From NCBI RefSeq assembly GCF_007004095.1, contig NZ_VHJK01000001.1, positions 1,244,501 through 1,308,500 on the forward strand: a stretch of 64,000 nucleotides of DNA. The letters are read 5' to 3'. Each line of letters starts with the position of its first letter. Within the stretch, counting starts at the first letter, position 1. The translations under genes and the position numbers were made by a program. Under the pieces are notes generated by a model. The model had not been told where the DNA came from. It searched no databases and saw only the letters and a list, made by a program, of their open reading frames with translations. Source of the stretch: Erythrobacter insulae. Its GTDB lineage: Bacteria > Pseudomonadota > Alphaproteobacteria > Sphingomonadales > Sphingomonadaceae. Positions 27,639 through 36,718 of this stretch are shown piece after piece.

Positions 27639-28250
27639 ATGAAACATTTCACCACCTATTTTGCTCTCGGCGCATTTGCCGCGCTTTCCGCGTGCAACTC
27701 GCAATCCGGTGAAACCCCTGCCGAAGATACGCCAATTCCAGCCGAAAGCGCTGCTCCGTCAGGAGAAGCCGCAGACGGGGATGAAAGCCAGGCGCCGGTC
27801 TCCATTCTTAGGCCTGAAATCGAACAACCAGCGGCGCCAGCACTGCCATTAGAACCCGTGACTATCACTATCGGTTTTCCCGAAGGGGGAAACACTCTGG
27901 GCGCAAGCGCAATCGCTGCGCTTGAAGAGCTGCTAACGACCGATCAAGTGACCAGTGGCGGCCAGATCACGTTACGCGCCCACAGTGATACAGAAGGCAG
28001 CGACGCTGCAAATATGCGATCATCGCGCGCCCGGGGCGACAAAGTGCGCGACTGGATGATCGACAAGGGTATCGATAAATCACGGATCACCGTGATTGCA
28101 TTCGGAGAACAGAATCCGGCTCAGCCGAATGCCATGCCCGATGGGTCCCCTAACAAAGCGGGCCGTGCAGCCAATCGCCGCGTTGAAATCGAAGTTGCCG
28201 CGATTGCGGTAAACTCGCCCGTGATCGCGCCTGCGCCTACGTCTGATTAA
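27639..28250 (+). CDS. OmpA-family lipoprotein
   Basis: A 203-residue protein with a lipoprotein signal (AFAALSAC, lipidated Cys near residue 19). An acidic Ala/Pro/Glu-rich linker of about 55 residues follows, then an OmpA-like C-terminal domain that should bind peptidoglycan. In that domain ITLRAHSDTEGSDAANMRSS, ARGDKVRDWMIDKGI and NRRVEIEV are typical. It probably tethers the outer membrane to the cell wall. Its 3' end overlaps cysQ by 4 bases, convergently. Confidence 0.87.
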   Translation: MKHFTTYFALGAFAALSACNSQSGETPAEDTPIPAESAAPSGEAADGDESQAPVSILRPEIEQPAAPALPLEPVTITIGFPEGGNTLGASAIAALEELLTTDQVTSGGQITLRAHSDTEGSDAANMRSSRARGDKVRDWMIDKGIDKSRITVIAFGEQNPAQPNAMPDGSPNKAGRAANRRVEIEVAAIAVNSPVIAPAPTSD

Positions 28251-29008
28251 TCGGACGCATCGAGGCCCGCGACCAGCTCCAGAACGCGCTCTGCATATTC
28301 GGGCCGGCAAATCAGCAGGTCCGGCAGATAGGGGTCTGCCCGATTGTACCGGATCGGCGAACCGTCAATGCGTGAGCAGTGCAGCCCGTGGGCTGCCGCA
28401 ACCGCTACAGGGGCGCAGCTATCCCATTCGTATTGGCCGCCTGAATGCAGGTAAATCTCGGCATCGCCGCGCACGACTGCCATGGCTTTGGCACCGGCAC
28501 TGCCCATGCCGACCAATTCGCCGCCCATTGCTTCTGAAACGGCGACTGCTTCTTTCGCCGGACGCGTCCGGCTGACCAGAAAACGCGGTGCAGAGGCCGG
28601 TTTGGGCAGTTCATGTATTTGATCAGTGCGCATCACCGTGCCGCCATCGAGGCCGGGTAGAGCAACCGCCCCAATGGTCGCCACGCCGCCAATTGAAAGG
28701 CCGACATGGACCGCCCAATCGCTGCGCTGTTCGCCATATTCGCGGGTGCCATCGACTGGATCAATGATCCACACGCGCTCCATTTTGAGCCGCTCCGCAT
28801 CGTCCTTTTCCTCTTCGGACAGCAGGCCGTCTTCTGGACGCTGCGCTTTCAACGCATGGACCAGGAATTCGTTGGCGGTCGCGTCGCCCGCTTTACCCAA
28901 TGCCTTGCCTTCAAAAGCCCCGCTGTCGCGCACTTCGATCAGGATGCGGCCAGCCACTTCGGCAAGATGGGAGGCAAGTTCTGCGTCGGTCATGGGGGCT
29001 TTGCTCAT
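28247..29008 (-). CDS. cysQ: 3'(2'),5'-bisphosphate nucleotidase
   Basis: A 253-residue magnesium-dependent phosphatase of the inositol monophosphatase superfamily that removes PAP formed during sulfate activation. LLSEEEKDD supplies the first metal ligands, [12 protein letters not shown] is the signature motif, and [12 protein letters not shown] is the second. It overlaps the end of cysNC by 4 bases, and with cysD forms a three-gene sulfate-activation operon, which supports the CysQ call over other family members. Confidence 0.92.
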   Translation of the reverse strand: MSKAPMTDAELASHLAEVAGRILIEVRDSGAFEGKALGKAGDATANEFLVHALKAQRPEDGLLSEEEKDDAERLKMERVWIIDPVDGTREYGEQRSDWAVHVGLSIGGVATIGAVALPGLDGGTVMRTDQIHELPKPASAPRFLVSRTRPAKEAVAVSEAMGGELVGMGSAGAKAMAVVRGDAEIYLHSGGQYEWDSCAPVAVAAAHGLHCSRIDGSPIRYNRADPYLPDLLICRPEYAERVLELVAGLDASD

Positions 29009-30933
29009 TTCAGCGGTAGAATTTGCTTGATGATATATTCGGCTGCTTCGACCGGCGTCATATCTACGGTGTTGACCGTGATCTCAGCATTTTCCGGCTC
29101 TTCATACGGACTATCAATCCCGGTGAAGTTTTTCAGCTGACCGCTGCGTGCCTTTTTATAGAGGCCTTTCACGTCGCGCTGCTCCGCCACTTCGAGAGGC
29201 GTATCCACGAACACTTCGATAAACTCGCCTTCCGGGATCATTTCGCGAACGAGCCGCCGCTCTGCACGGAAGGGCGAGATAAAGGCGGTAAGCACGATGA
29301 GGCCGGCGTCAGTCATCAGTTTGGCGACTTCACCGATGCGGCGGATATTCTCGATCCGATCGGTCTCGGTAAAGCCCAAATCCTTGTTCAGGCCATGCCG
29401 CACATTGTCCCCGTCCAGCAGGAATGTGTGGCGGTTCATCAGCGCAAGCTGTTTCTCGACCTCATTCGCGATCGTGGATTTGCCCGATCCGGATAGTCCG
29501 GTGAACCAGAGCACGCGCGGCGTCTGGTTCTTCATCCGGCCGTGATCTTCACGGGTGATCGTGGTCGGCTGCCAATGCACGTTTTGTGCGCGGCGGAGAC
29601 TGAAATGCAGCATCCCTGCACCGACCGTCGCATTCGTGAATTTGTCGATCAGGATGAAGCCGCCGAGCTGGCGACTGGATTCATACGGTTCAAACGTGAT
29701 GGGGCGGTCGGTGGCGATCTCTGCGACACCGATTGAATTGAGCTCAAGCGTTTTGGCCGCAAGATGTTCGAATGAATTGACGTCGACTTCGTGTTTTGGG
29801 GGCTGGACCGTGGCGGTGACCATCTGCGATCCGAGTTTCAGCCAATATCCGCGCCCCGGCTTAAGCGCGGCTTCATCCATCCAGACGATGGTTGCTTCAA
29901 ACTGGTCTGATGCCTCTGGCGGGTCGCCTGCTGCCGCGATTACATCGCCGCGGCTACAATCGACCTCGTCATTCAGCGTAAGGGTGACAGATTGCCCGGC
30001 AACCGCCTCGTCCAGATCGCCATCGAACGTCGCGATGGATTTAACAGTGCTGGTTTTGCCAGCAGGAACAATCCGCACCGGATCTCCCGGTTTGATAGAG
30101 CCGCTTGCGATCAGGCCGGCAAAGCCCCGGAAATCGAGATTGGGCCGGTTCACCCATTGCACAGGCATCCTGAAAGAGCGTTCTTGCGCCGCAGTGTTGG
30201 CAAGTTCGACATTTTCCAGATGATTGATCAGCGCCGGTCCGGAATACCACGGAGTGTTGCTGGATGGCGCGCCATCAGCTTTTGCCGTGATATTGTCACC
30301 CTTGAACCCCGAAATCGGGATGGCTGTGAATTCTTCGATCCCAACCTCTTTGGCAAAGGCGGTATAGTCATCAACGATGGCATCGAATGTCGCCTGATCG
30401 TAATCGACCAGATCCATCTTGTTCACGGCCAGAACGACATGTTTGATGCCAAGCAAATGGACCAGATAGCTGTGGCGGCGGGTCTGAACCAGCACACCTT
30501 TGCGTGCATCCACGAGGATAACCGCAAGATCAGCGGTCGAAGCGCCGGTGACCATATTGCGCGTATATTGTTCATGGCCGGGCGTGTCCGCGACGATGAA
30601 TTTACGCTTTTCGGTGGTGAAGAAACGGTAGGCTACATCGATTGTGATGCCCTGTTCGCGTTCCGCCGCAAGGCCATCCACCAGCAAGGCAAAATCAATC
30701 TCCTCGCCCTGTGTGCCGACTTTTTTACTGTCGCTTTCCAAAATGGCCAACTGGTCTTCAAAGATCATCTTTGAATCGTACAGCAGCCGTCCGATCAAGG
30801 TTGATTTGCCATCATCCACGCTGCCGCATGTGATGAACCGCATCAGGCTTTTATGCTGATGCTGGTCCAGATAGGCATCGATGTCCTCGGCAATGAGGCT
30901 GTCGACCTGAAAGCTGGAATCCCGAGTGGTCAT
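29005..30933 (-). CDS. cysNC: Bifunctional sulfate adenylyltransferase subunit 1/adenylylsulfate kinase
   Basis: A 642-residue fusion. The N-terminal GTPase part (CysN) has [32 protein letters not shown] and NKMDLVDYD, followed by two beta-barrel domains. A C-terminal APS kinase (CysC) starts near residue 455 with [13 protein letters not shown]. CysN with CysD makes APS from ATP and sulfate, driven by GTP hydrolysis, and CysC phosphorylates APS to PAPS. It shares one base with the cysD end and overlaps cysQ by 4 bases. The fusion is common in bacteria. Confidence 0.97.
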   Translation of the reverse strand: MTTRDSSFQVDSLIAEDIDAYLDQHQHKSLMRFITCGSVDDGKSTLIGRLLYDSKMIFEDQLAILESDSKKVGTQGEEIDFALLVDGLAAEREQGITIDVAYRFFTTEKRKFIVADTPGHEQYTRNMVTGASTADLAVILVDARKGVLVQTRRHSYLVHLLGIKHVVLAVNKMDLVDYDQATFDAIVDDYTAFAKEVGIEEFTAIPISGFKGDNITAKADGAPSSNTPWYSGPALINHLENVELANTAAQERSFRMPVQWVNRPNLDFRGFAGLIASGSIKPGDPVRIVPAGKTSTVKSIATFDGDLDEAVAGQSVTLTLNDEVDCSRGDVIAAAGDPPEASDQFEATIVWMDEAALKPGRGYWLKLGSQMVTATVQPPKHEVDVNSFEHLAAKTLELNSIGVAEIATDRPITFEPYESSRQLGGFILIDKFTNATVGAGMLHFSLRRAQNVHWQPTTITREDHGRMKNQTPRVLWFTGLSGSGKSTIANEVEKQLALMNRHTFLLDGDNVRHGLNKDLGFTETDRIENIRRIGEVAKLMTDAGLIVLTAFISPFRAERRLVREMIPEGEFIEVFVDTPLEVAEQRDVKGLYKKARSGQLKNFTGIDSPYEEPENAEITVNTVDMTPVEAAEYIIKQILPLK

Positions 30934-31835
30934 CAGAAATACCCCTCTTGCTTTTTGTCTTCCATCGAAGCGGATTGCCCTTTGTCGATCGCGCGGCCCT
31001 GCCGTTCGGATCCGGTAGCCAGCAGCATTTCCTGAATGATCAGGCTCATATCTGTCGCCTCGCTCTCGGTCGCGCCGGTCAGCGGGTAACAGCCAAGCGT
31101 ACGGAAACGGACCGAGCGCTCTACCGGCTCTTCACCGGCTTCAAAACGGAACCGGTCATCGTCGACCACCAGGATAAGGCCATCGCGCGTGACCGTTGGG
31201 CGTTTCTGCGAAAGATACAGCGGAACAATGTCAATCTTTTCGAGCGCAATATACTGCCAGATGTCCAGCTCGGTCCAGTTGGATATCGGAAAGACGCGGA
31301 TGCTTTCATCTTTGTTTTTCTTGGAGTTGTAGAGATTCCACAGCTCTGGCCGCTGGTTTTTCGGGTCCCACCGGTGGGACGCGGTCCGGAAACTGAATAC
31401 CCGCTCTTTGGCCCGCGCTTTTTCCTCGTCGCGCCGGCCGCCGCCAAAGGCTGCGTCAAATTTATGCTCGGTCAGTGCCCGTTTGAGCGGATCGGTCAGC
31501 TGCGCCTGGCTGTACAGCGCGCTGCCGGTGTCAAAGGGATTGATACCCTGTTCTTCGGCTTCGTCATTTTGAGCCACAATCAATTCGAGATCGTATTCCT
31601 TCACCGTCTTGTCGCGGTGATCGAGCAGGTCCTTAAAGTCCCATCCGGATGCCACATGCAACATCGGAAACGGCGGCGGCGAAGGATAAAACGCCTTGCG
31701 CGCCAGATGCAGCATCACGGAAGAATCTTTGCCAACCGAATACAGCATGACGGGGTTTTCCGCTTCGGCGACAACCTCGCGGAAAATATGGATGCTTTCG
31801 GCTTCGAGCCGTTCGAGATGAGTTAAGCTACGCAT
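30933..31835 (-). CDS. cysD: Sulfate adenylyltransferase subunit 2
   Basis: A 300-residue PP-loop ATP pyrophosphatase, the catalytic partner of CysN in ATP sulfurylase. The PP-loop reads [14 protein letters not shown], and [18 protein letters not shown] and [18 protein letters not shown] are diagnostic of CysD. The start [15 protein letters not shown] at 31835 matches family starts; an ATG two codons upstream (31841) is possible. First gene of the cysD-cysNC-cysQ operon. No cysH or sulfite reductase gene lies in the window. Confidence 0.96.
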   Translation of the reverse strand: MRSLTHLERLEAESIHIFREVVAEAENPVMLYSVGKDSSVMLHLARKAFYPSPPPFPMLHVASGWDFKDLLDHRDKTVKEYDLELIVAQNDEAEEQGINPFDTGSALYSQAQLTDPLKRALTEHKFDAAFGGGRRDEEKARAKERVFSFRTASHRWDPKNQRPELWNLYNSKKNKDESIRVFPISNWTELDIWQYIALEKIDIVPLYLSQKRPTVTRDGLILVVDDDRFRFEAGEEPVERSVRFRTLGCYPLTGATESEATDMSLIIQEMLLATGSERQGRAIDKGQSASMEDKKQEGYF

Positions 31836-31987
31836 GCCCATGCGCCTAAGGGTTGCACTGCACAATACAAGTCAAGATTTGCTTGCGCGCCTGCAATTCA
31901 GGCTCTTTGCAAGGGTTGGGCTGCCGGCGCTGCTCCAACGAATACGATTGCGCAGGCCACCGGTTCTGCAAATGCGGTAAGGCGGCT

Positions 31988-32061
31988 TGGAGCGGGTAAG
32001 GGGAATCGAACCCCTCTAGCTAGCTTGGAAGGCTAGAGCATTACCACTATGCTATACCCGC
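31988..32061 (-). tRNA. tRNA-Gly (TCC anticodon)
   Basis: Read on the minus strand, acceptor GCGGGTA pairs with TACCCGC. The D-arm contains AGCATAGTGGTAATGC, the anticodon loop CTTCCAA gives anticodon TCC (Gly), and the T-arm contains GGTTCGATTCC. A CCA end is encoded (31990-31988). It stands alone between cysD and panC; no integrase gene or duplicated tRNA end is visible. Confidence 0.96.
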
Positions 32062-32133
32062 ATCCGAGGACTGCGCCTTTGCCATCATAGACGATGCTGC
32101 GTCAATCTGAAATGCGGGTCTGCATGCAGATGA

Positions 32134-32997
32134 TTAGCCGACGGCCATATTGTCGATCAGACGGGTATTGCCGATCCTCGCAGCGACCAAAAGGCGCGCT
32201 GGCGCGTCCTTCAGGGCATCAAGCGGCTCCAGCGAAATTGCATCTGCCAGATCGGCGTAATCGACGCTTTCAAAGCCGGCCCCGAGCAAGGCATCCTCCA
32301 GTGCGGCCAGCGTTGGCGCGGTCTCCTGCCCCTCTTCGATTCGCGCAATTGCCTCTTTCATGGCGCGTGGCAGAGTGGCGGCCGCCGCGCGGTGCTCCTC
32401 GGACAAATACCGATTGCGGCTCGACATGGCGAGACCGTCGGCCTCGCGCACCGTTGGCACGCCAATGATCGAGCGCACATGCGGCAGCGAAAGATCAAGG
32501 TCACGCGCCATGGCTCTGATGACAGCGAGCTGTTGAAAATCCTTTTCGCCGAAAAATGCCATGTCTGGTTGAACCTGATTGAACAGTTTGCAGACAACCG
32601 TTGCCACACCATCGAAATGCCCCGGACGCGATGCGCCGCAAAAACCGGCGCTAACGTCGCTGATGGATATACTGGTGACAAAATTCTCGGGGCCGCCGGG
32701 ATACATTTCCTCGACCGCCGGAGCCCATAAAAGCGCGCAGCCCTCACCCTCCAGCATGGCGGCATCGTGTTCCAATTGGCGCGGATACGCGTCGAGGTCT
32801 TCGCCCGGCCCGAATTGAGTAGGGTTTACAAAGATTGATGCGACCACATGGTCACACGCCTCACGCGCCCTGCGGATTAGGGTGAGATGCCCATCGTGCA
32901 GCGCACCCATGGTTGGGACCAAACCGATCGTCTGGCCACCAGTCCGCAATTTCGCGACCTTATTTCTCAACACATCGAGCGTGGTTGCAGATTGCAC
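32134..32997 (-). CDS. panC: Pantoate-beta-alanine ligase
   Basis: A 287-residue enzyme that joins pantoate and beta-alanine using ATP to make pantothenate, the coenzyme A precursor. LVPTMGALHDGHLTLI carries the HxGH motif, VNPTQFGPGEDLDAYPR and AFFGEKDFQQL are family blocks, and the MSSRNRYL block matches KMSKS-like residues. No ATG lies in the first third near the family start. A GTG at 32997 sits 7 bases after a strong GGGGAGG ribosome-binding site and gives the usual length, so it is taken as the start. It is divergent from mipZ. Confidence 0.94.
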   Translation of the reverse strand: MQSATTLDVLRNKVAKLRTGGQTIGLVPTMGALHDGHLTLIRRAREACDHVVASIFVNPTQFGPGEDLDAYPRQLEHDAAMLEGEGCALLWAPAVEEMYPGGPENFVTSISISDVSAGFCGASRPGHFDGVATVVCKLFNQVQPDMAFFGEKDFQQLAVIRAMARDLDLSLPHVRSIIGVPTVREADGLAMSSRNRYLSEEHRAAAATLPRAMKEAIARIEEGQETAPTLAALEDALLGAGFESVDYADLADAISLEPLDALKDAPARLLVAARIGNTRLIDNMAVG

Positions 32998-33102
32998 CTG
33001 TTGGCCTCCCCAGATAACGTCACAGCCGACATACACATCTCTCACCTCTCCTAACAAGCGCCGCCTTGATGCGCGCTCAGACCTTTGGACATAATTACTG
33101 CA

Positions 33103-33891
33103 ATGGCTCAAACCGCCCACCGTATTGTCTTTGCGAATGAAAAAGGCGGGACAGGCAAATCAACCACCGCCGTTCATGTGGCCGTGGCACTGTCATATCT
33201 GGGAGCGCGCGTGACCGCACTCGATCTGGACCCGCGCCAGCGCACAACGCATCGCTATATGGAAAACCGTGTTGCGACGATGGAAAAGCGCGGCATCGAA
33301 TTGCCGACTCCGCAATGCGAGGTGTTTCGCGGGCGAAGCGAACAGGCGTTGATGCTCGGCTTGGAGCGGCTTGAAAAGGATTGCGATTTTCTGATCATCG
33401 ACAATCCGGGACGCGATGATCCCCTTGCCAGAACGGCGGCGGAAAATGCCGATACGCTGGTCACACCAATGAATGACAGCTTCGTTGATTTCGATTTGAT
33501 CGGTCAGGTCGATGCAGAAACCTTCAAGGTCAAAAAGCTGTCTTTCTTTGCCGAGCTGATCTGGGAGGCGCGGATGAAACGGAGCCGGGCAACCGCTCAG
33601 GGCCAGCGCCCCGAGATGGATTGGGTGGTGGTGCGCAACCGCACCGGCCATGTCGAGGCCCGCAACATGGCGCGCATTGAACAGGCGCTGGCCGAAATGG
33701 CCAAGCGCGTCGGATTTCGCGTGACCCACGGCCTTTCGGAGCGGGTCATTTACCGCGAACTGTTCCCCTCGGGTCTGACGCTCCTCGATAAAGGGCACCT
33801 GGGCGAGCTGGGCACCAGCCACCTGATCGCCCGCCAGGAATTGCGCGCTTTGATCAAGTCGCTCAATCTGCCGGAAATTCCTCGCAGTTAA
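33103..33891 (+). CDS. mipZ: MipZ-like division-plane positioning ATPase
   Basis: A 262-residue ParA/MinD-type ATPase. The deviant Walker A motif NEKGGTGKSTTAVH is close to the N-terminus, LDLDPRQRTTHRY follows, and DFLIIDNPGRDD is the Walker B region. In Caulobacter MipZ forms bipolar gradients from ParB-bound origins and inhibits FtsZ, placing division at midcell; MipZ replaces MinCDE in many alphaproteobacteria. The start MAQTAHRIV is 105 bases from the divergent panC start. A J-domain membrane protein follows 25 bases downstream. Confidence 0.88.
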   Translation: MAQTAHRIVFANEKGGTGKSTTAVHVAVALSYLGARVTALDLDPRQRTTHRYMENRVATMEKRGIELPTPQCEVFRGRSEQALMLGLERLEKDCDFLIIDNPGRDDPLARTAAENADTLVTPMNDSFVDFDLIGQVDAETFKVKKLSFFAELIWEARMKRSRATAQGQRPEMDWVVVRNRTGHVEARNMARIEQALAEMAKRVGFRVTHGLSERVIYRELFPSGLTLLDKGHLGELGTSHLIARQELRALIKSLNLPEIPRS

Positions 33892-33916
33892 AAGCGATTG
33901 GCGTTAGCGTGCCGCC

Positions 33917-34249
33917 ATGCTTCGCATTGTCATCATACTCGCCATTATTTGTATTCTGTTCCGCTGGGCTTTTGGCAAATGGCCATGGCAAGGGCTGAGG
34001 CTGGGGCAAGGGCTGGGGCAGGGCGGCAAAGCGACCCGCGGTCAGGCCGCGGTTCAGGCGCGCAAGCTGTTGGGCGTAGAACATGGCGCGGGCCGGGACG
34101 AAATCCTTGCCGCGCATAAGCGCCTGATCGCAATGGTCCACCCTGATAAAGGCGGGAGCAACGCCGCTGTGCACGAGGCTAATGATGCGCGCGATCTGTT
34201 GCTGAGCGAGCTGCCGGATCGCCGCACCGATATCGATCATGATGAATGA
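33917..34249 (+). CDS. Membrane-anchored J-domain protein (Tim14/DjlA-like)
   Basis: A 110-residue protein with one N-terminal membrane helix (residues 2-19), a glycine- and glutamine-rich linker (LRLGQGLGQGG) and a C-terminal J domain (about 46-105) with the HPD motif at residues 75-77. It should stimulate a DnaK-type chaperone at the inner-membrane surface. The layout resembles mitochondrial Tim14/Pam18 and its alphaproteobacterial relatives. It follows mipZ closely, which suggests co-transcription, but a functional link to division is only inferred. Confidence 0.85.
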   Translation: MLRIVIILAIICILFRWAFGKWPWQGLRLGQGLGQGGKATRGQAAVQARKLLGVEHGAGRDEILAAHKRLIAMVHPDKGGSNAAVHEANDARDLLLSELPDRRTDIDHDE

Positions 34250-34372
34250 TCGCGAAAATGAAACATTCTCCCTGCATCGAAGGCAAAGCATCGGAAGCCA
34301 AAGTATCGGATCGTAAAACGACCCCAACCTAGCCATTCATCAGAGCTGACAAGACAATAGGAACCCTCTCCC

Positions 34373-35800
34373 ATGAATTATAATTTCGACCCGACCGTTC
34401 TGCGTGAATACGACATTCGCGGCATCATTGGCGAAACTCTTGGCCCTGATGATGCGCGCGCGATCGGGCGCAGTTTTGGCACCCTTTTGGGGCGTGCTGG
34501 CGGAAAGACGGTTGCTGTTGGGTATGATGGCCGCGTCAGCTCACCCATGCTCGAACATGCGCTGGTCGAAGGGCTCACCGCGAGCGGATGCGATGTTGTA
34601 AAGATCGGCATGGGGGCAACCCCGATGCTGTATTACGCCGAAGCCTCAAGCAAAGAGGTGGATGGCGGCATTCAGATAACTGGCAGCCACAATCCCCCCA
34701 ATTACAACGGCTTCAAAATGGTATTTCAGGGGCGACCGTTTTTTGGGGCGGATATCCAGAAGCTCGGGGAGCTCGCTGCTGCGGGTGACTGGGCCGATGG
34801 TGCCGGCGCTGTCAGTTCGCGCGATATCATGGGCGAGTATGTCGAGCGTATGCTCGAAGGCCTCACCGGAATTGACCCCGCCAAGCTTTCCAGCCTGAAA
34901 GTCGGCTGGGATGCGGGAAATGGGGCTGCTGGTCCCGCGCTCGAGGCTCTTGCCGCAAAACTTCCCGGAGAGCACCATCTGCTTTTTACTGAAGTCGATG
35001 GACATTTTCCAAACCACCATCCTGATCCAACTGTTGAAGAGAACCTGGCCGATCTTCGGACGCTCGTCGCGGAGAAGAACCTCGATTTTGGAGTGGCTTT
35101 TGATGGTGATGGTGACCGTATCGGCGCGATCGACGGCGAAGGCCGCGTGATCTGGGGCGATCAATTGCTGATGATCTATGCAGAGGATCTTCTGACCACG
35201 CAGGGTGATACCTACCAAGGCGCAACGATTATCGCCGATGTTAAGGCGAGCCGGGCGCTGTTCGATCACGTCGAACAGCACGGCGGAAAGCCGCTGATGT
35301 GGAAAACAGGCCACTCGCTGATTAAGTCCAAAATGAAGGAAACTGGTTCGCCGCTGGCTGGCGAGATGAGTGGGCACGTCTTTTTTGCCGACACCTATTA
35401 CGGTTTTGACGATGCACTGTATGCGGGCATCCGCTTGCTCGCGGCATCGGCGCGGCTGGGCAAGTCGGTCACCGAATTGCGCAGCGCCATGCCCGATATG
35501 CTCAACACCCCTGAAATGCGTTTTCAGGTTGATGAAGTGCGCAAATTCCCGGCGATGGCCGAAATCACCGAGCGGCTGACAACCAATCCCGATTCCAGCG
35601 TGGAGCAAGTGAACGCCACCGATGGCGTGCGGGTCAACACGAAAGACGGCTGGTGGTTGCTGCGCGCATCCAATACGCAGGATGTGCTTGTCGCCCGCGC
35701 GGAAAGCGATACGGAAGAGGGGCTAAACCGCTTGCTCGCCCAGATCGATGAGCAGCTGTCTCTGTCCGGCCTTGAGCGCGGGGAGAGCGTTGGTCATTGA
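34373..35800 (+). CDS. Phosphomannomutase/phosphoglucomutase
   Basis: A 475-residue alpha-D-phosphohexomutase of the AlgC/ManB type, interconverting hexose 1- and 6-phosphates for surface polysaccharide and nucleotide-sugar synthesis. The active-site phosphoserine is Ser105 in ITGSHNPPNYNG. The metal loop is FDGDGDRIG, the sugar loop is GEMSGH, and the C-terminal phosphate-binding region is RASNTQD. Substrate preference cannot be settled from the sequence. A signal-peptide protein gene follows 29 bases downstream. Confidence 0.93.
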   Translation: MNYNFDPTVLREYDIRGIIGETLGPDDARAIGRSFGTLLGRAGGKTVAVGYDGRVSSPMLEHALVEGLTASGCDVVKIGMGATPMLYYAEASSKEVDGGIQITGSHNPPNYNGFKMVFQGRPFFGADIQKLGELAAAGDWADGAGAVSSRDIMGEYVERMLEGLTGIDPAKLSSLKVGWDAGNGAAGPALEALAAKLPGEHHLLFTEVDGHFPNHHPDPTVEENLADLRTLVAEKNLDFGVAFDGDGDRIGAIDGEGRVIWGDQLLMIYAEDLLTTQGDTYQGATIIADVKASRALFDHVEQHGGKPLMWKTGHSLIKSKMKETGSPLAGEMSGHVFFADTYYGFDDALYAGIRLLAASARLGKSVTELRSAMPDMLNTPEMRFQVDEVRKFPAMAEITERLTTNPDSSVEQVNATDGVRVNTKDGWWLLRASNTQDVLVARAESDTEEGLNRLLAQIDEQLSLSGLERGESVGH

Positions 35801-35829
35801 TTGGAATGAATGGACTGATGGAGAGACCG

Positions 35830-36681
35830 ATGACCCGCACACACACACTGCTTTGCGCTGCCGCCGGCCTGGCGCTGGCCGCTCCGCTGCCCGCTTTGGC
35901 ACAGGAAGACAGCGCGCAAACTGAGGCTGTCGAGACAGCCGGCGAAAGCGATGAAGCTGCACAGATGGATGCGATGCTGGCGGGTCTTGCCAGCATGTTT
36001 CCAGTGGAGCCTCTGACTGAAGATCAGCAGAGCCGCCTGCCGCAGGCGACCCGCATCGTTTCCAGCCTGATCCCTGAGGGAAGCATGGGCGAAATGATGG
36101 GTTCGATGTTCGAAGAAATGATCGAACCCATGATGTTGATGGGCGGTGCACCTTCGAATGCGACGGTGGCCAAGGCAATTGGTGTCGAGCCACTCGAACT
36201 GGCGGGGCTTGATGCTGAGCAATCGGCTGAACTGGCAAAGATGCTCGATCCCGCATGGGAAGAACGTCAGGCGCGTCAGATGGAGGTTTTTCCTGCAATG
36301 ATGACCCAGATGATGTCGGCGATGGAACCCAGCATGCGCCGCGCCATGTCAGAGCTTTACGCAATCAATTTCAGCGCCAGCGAGTTGGACGAAATCGAAG
36401 CGTTTTTCGCCACTGAAACGGGTGCGAACTTTGCGCGCAAAAGCTTCACCATGTCGAGCGATCCACGGGTAATCTCTGCAAGCATGGAGGCCCTTCCTGC
36501 GATGATGCAATCCATCGGCGCGTTGGAAGGGCAGCTTTCCGATTTGACCGCAGATCTGCCAGCGCCGCGATCCTTTGCCGACCTGTCAGAGGCCGAACAA
36601 GAGCGCGTCACCGAGATGACCGGGTTTACGCGCGAAGAGATCGAAGCCCAGCTTGAAGCGGCGCAAGATACCGATTTTTGA
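35830..36681 (+). CDS. Secreted methionine-rich DUF2059-type protein
   Basis: A 283-residue exported protein. The signal peptide is MTRTHTLLCAAAGLALAAP with probable cleavage after ALA before Gln25. The C-terminal half resembles DUF2059 (YAINFSASELDEIEAFFATETG, FARKSF). Two segments are unusually methionine-rich: residues 86-106 hold eight Met in 21 positions, and residues 151-173 hold another eight. Met-rich stretches can bind copper or form amphipathic surfaces; neither is shown. GGAGAG just upstream supports the start at 35830, although ATG at 35818 and 35797 are also in frame. Confidence 0.75.
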   Translation: MTRTHTLLCAAAGLALAAPLPALAQEDSAQTEAVETAGESDEAAQMDAMLAGLASMFPVEPLTEDQQSRLPQATRIVSSLIPEGSMGEMMGSMFEEMIEPMMLMGGAPSNATVAKAIGVEPLELAGLDAEQSAELAKMLDPAWEERQARQMEVFPAMMTQMMSAMEPSMRRAMSELYAINFSASELDEIEAFFATETGANFARKSFTMSSDPRVISASMEALPAMMQSIGALEGQLSDLTADLPAPRSFADLSEAEQERVTEMTGFTREEIEAQLEAAQDTDF

Positions 36682-36718
36682 TCGCACCTTGCGAGAGGGG
36701 CGGTGAGCCGCCACATCT

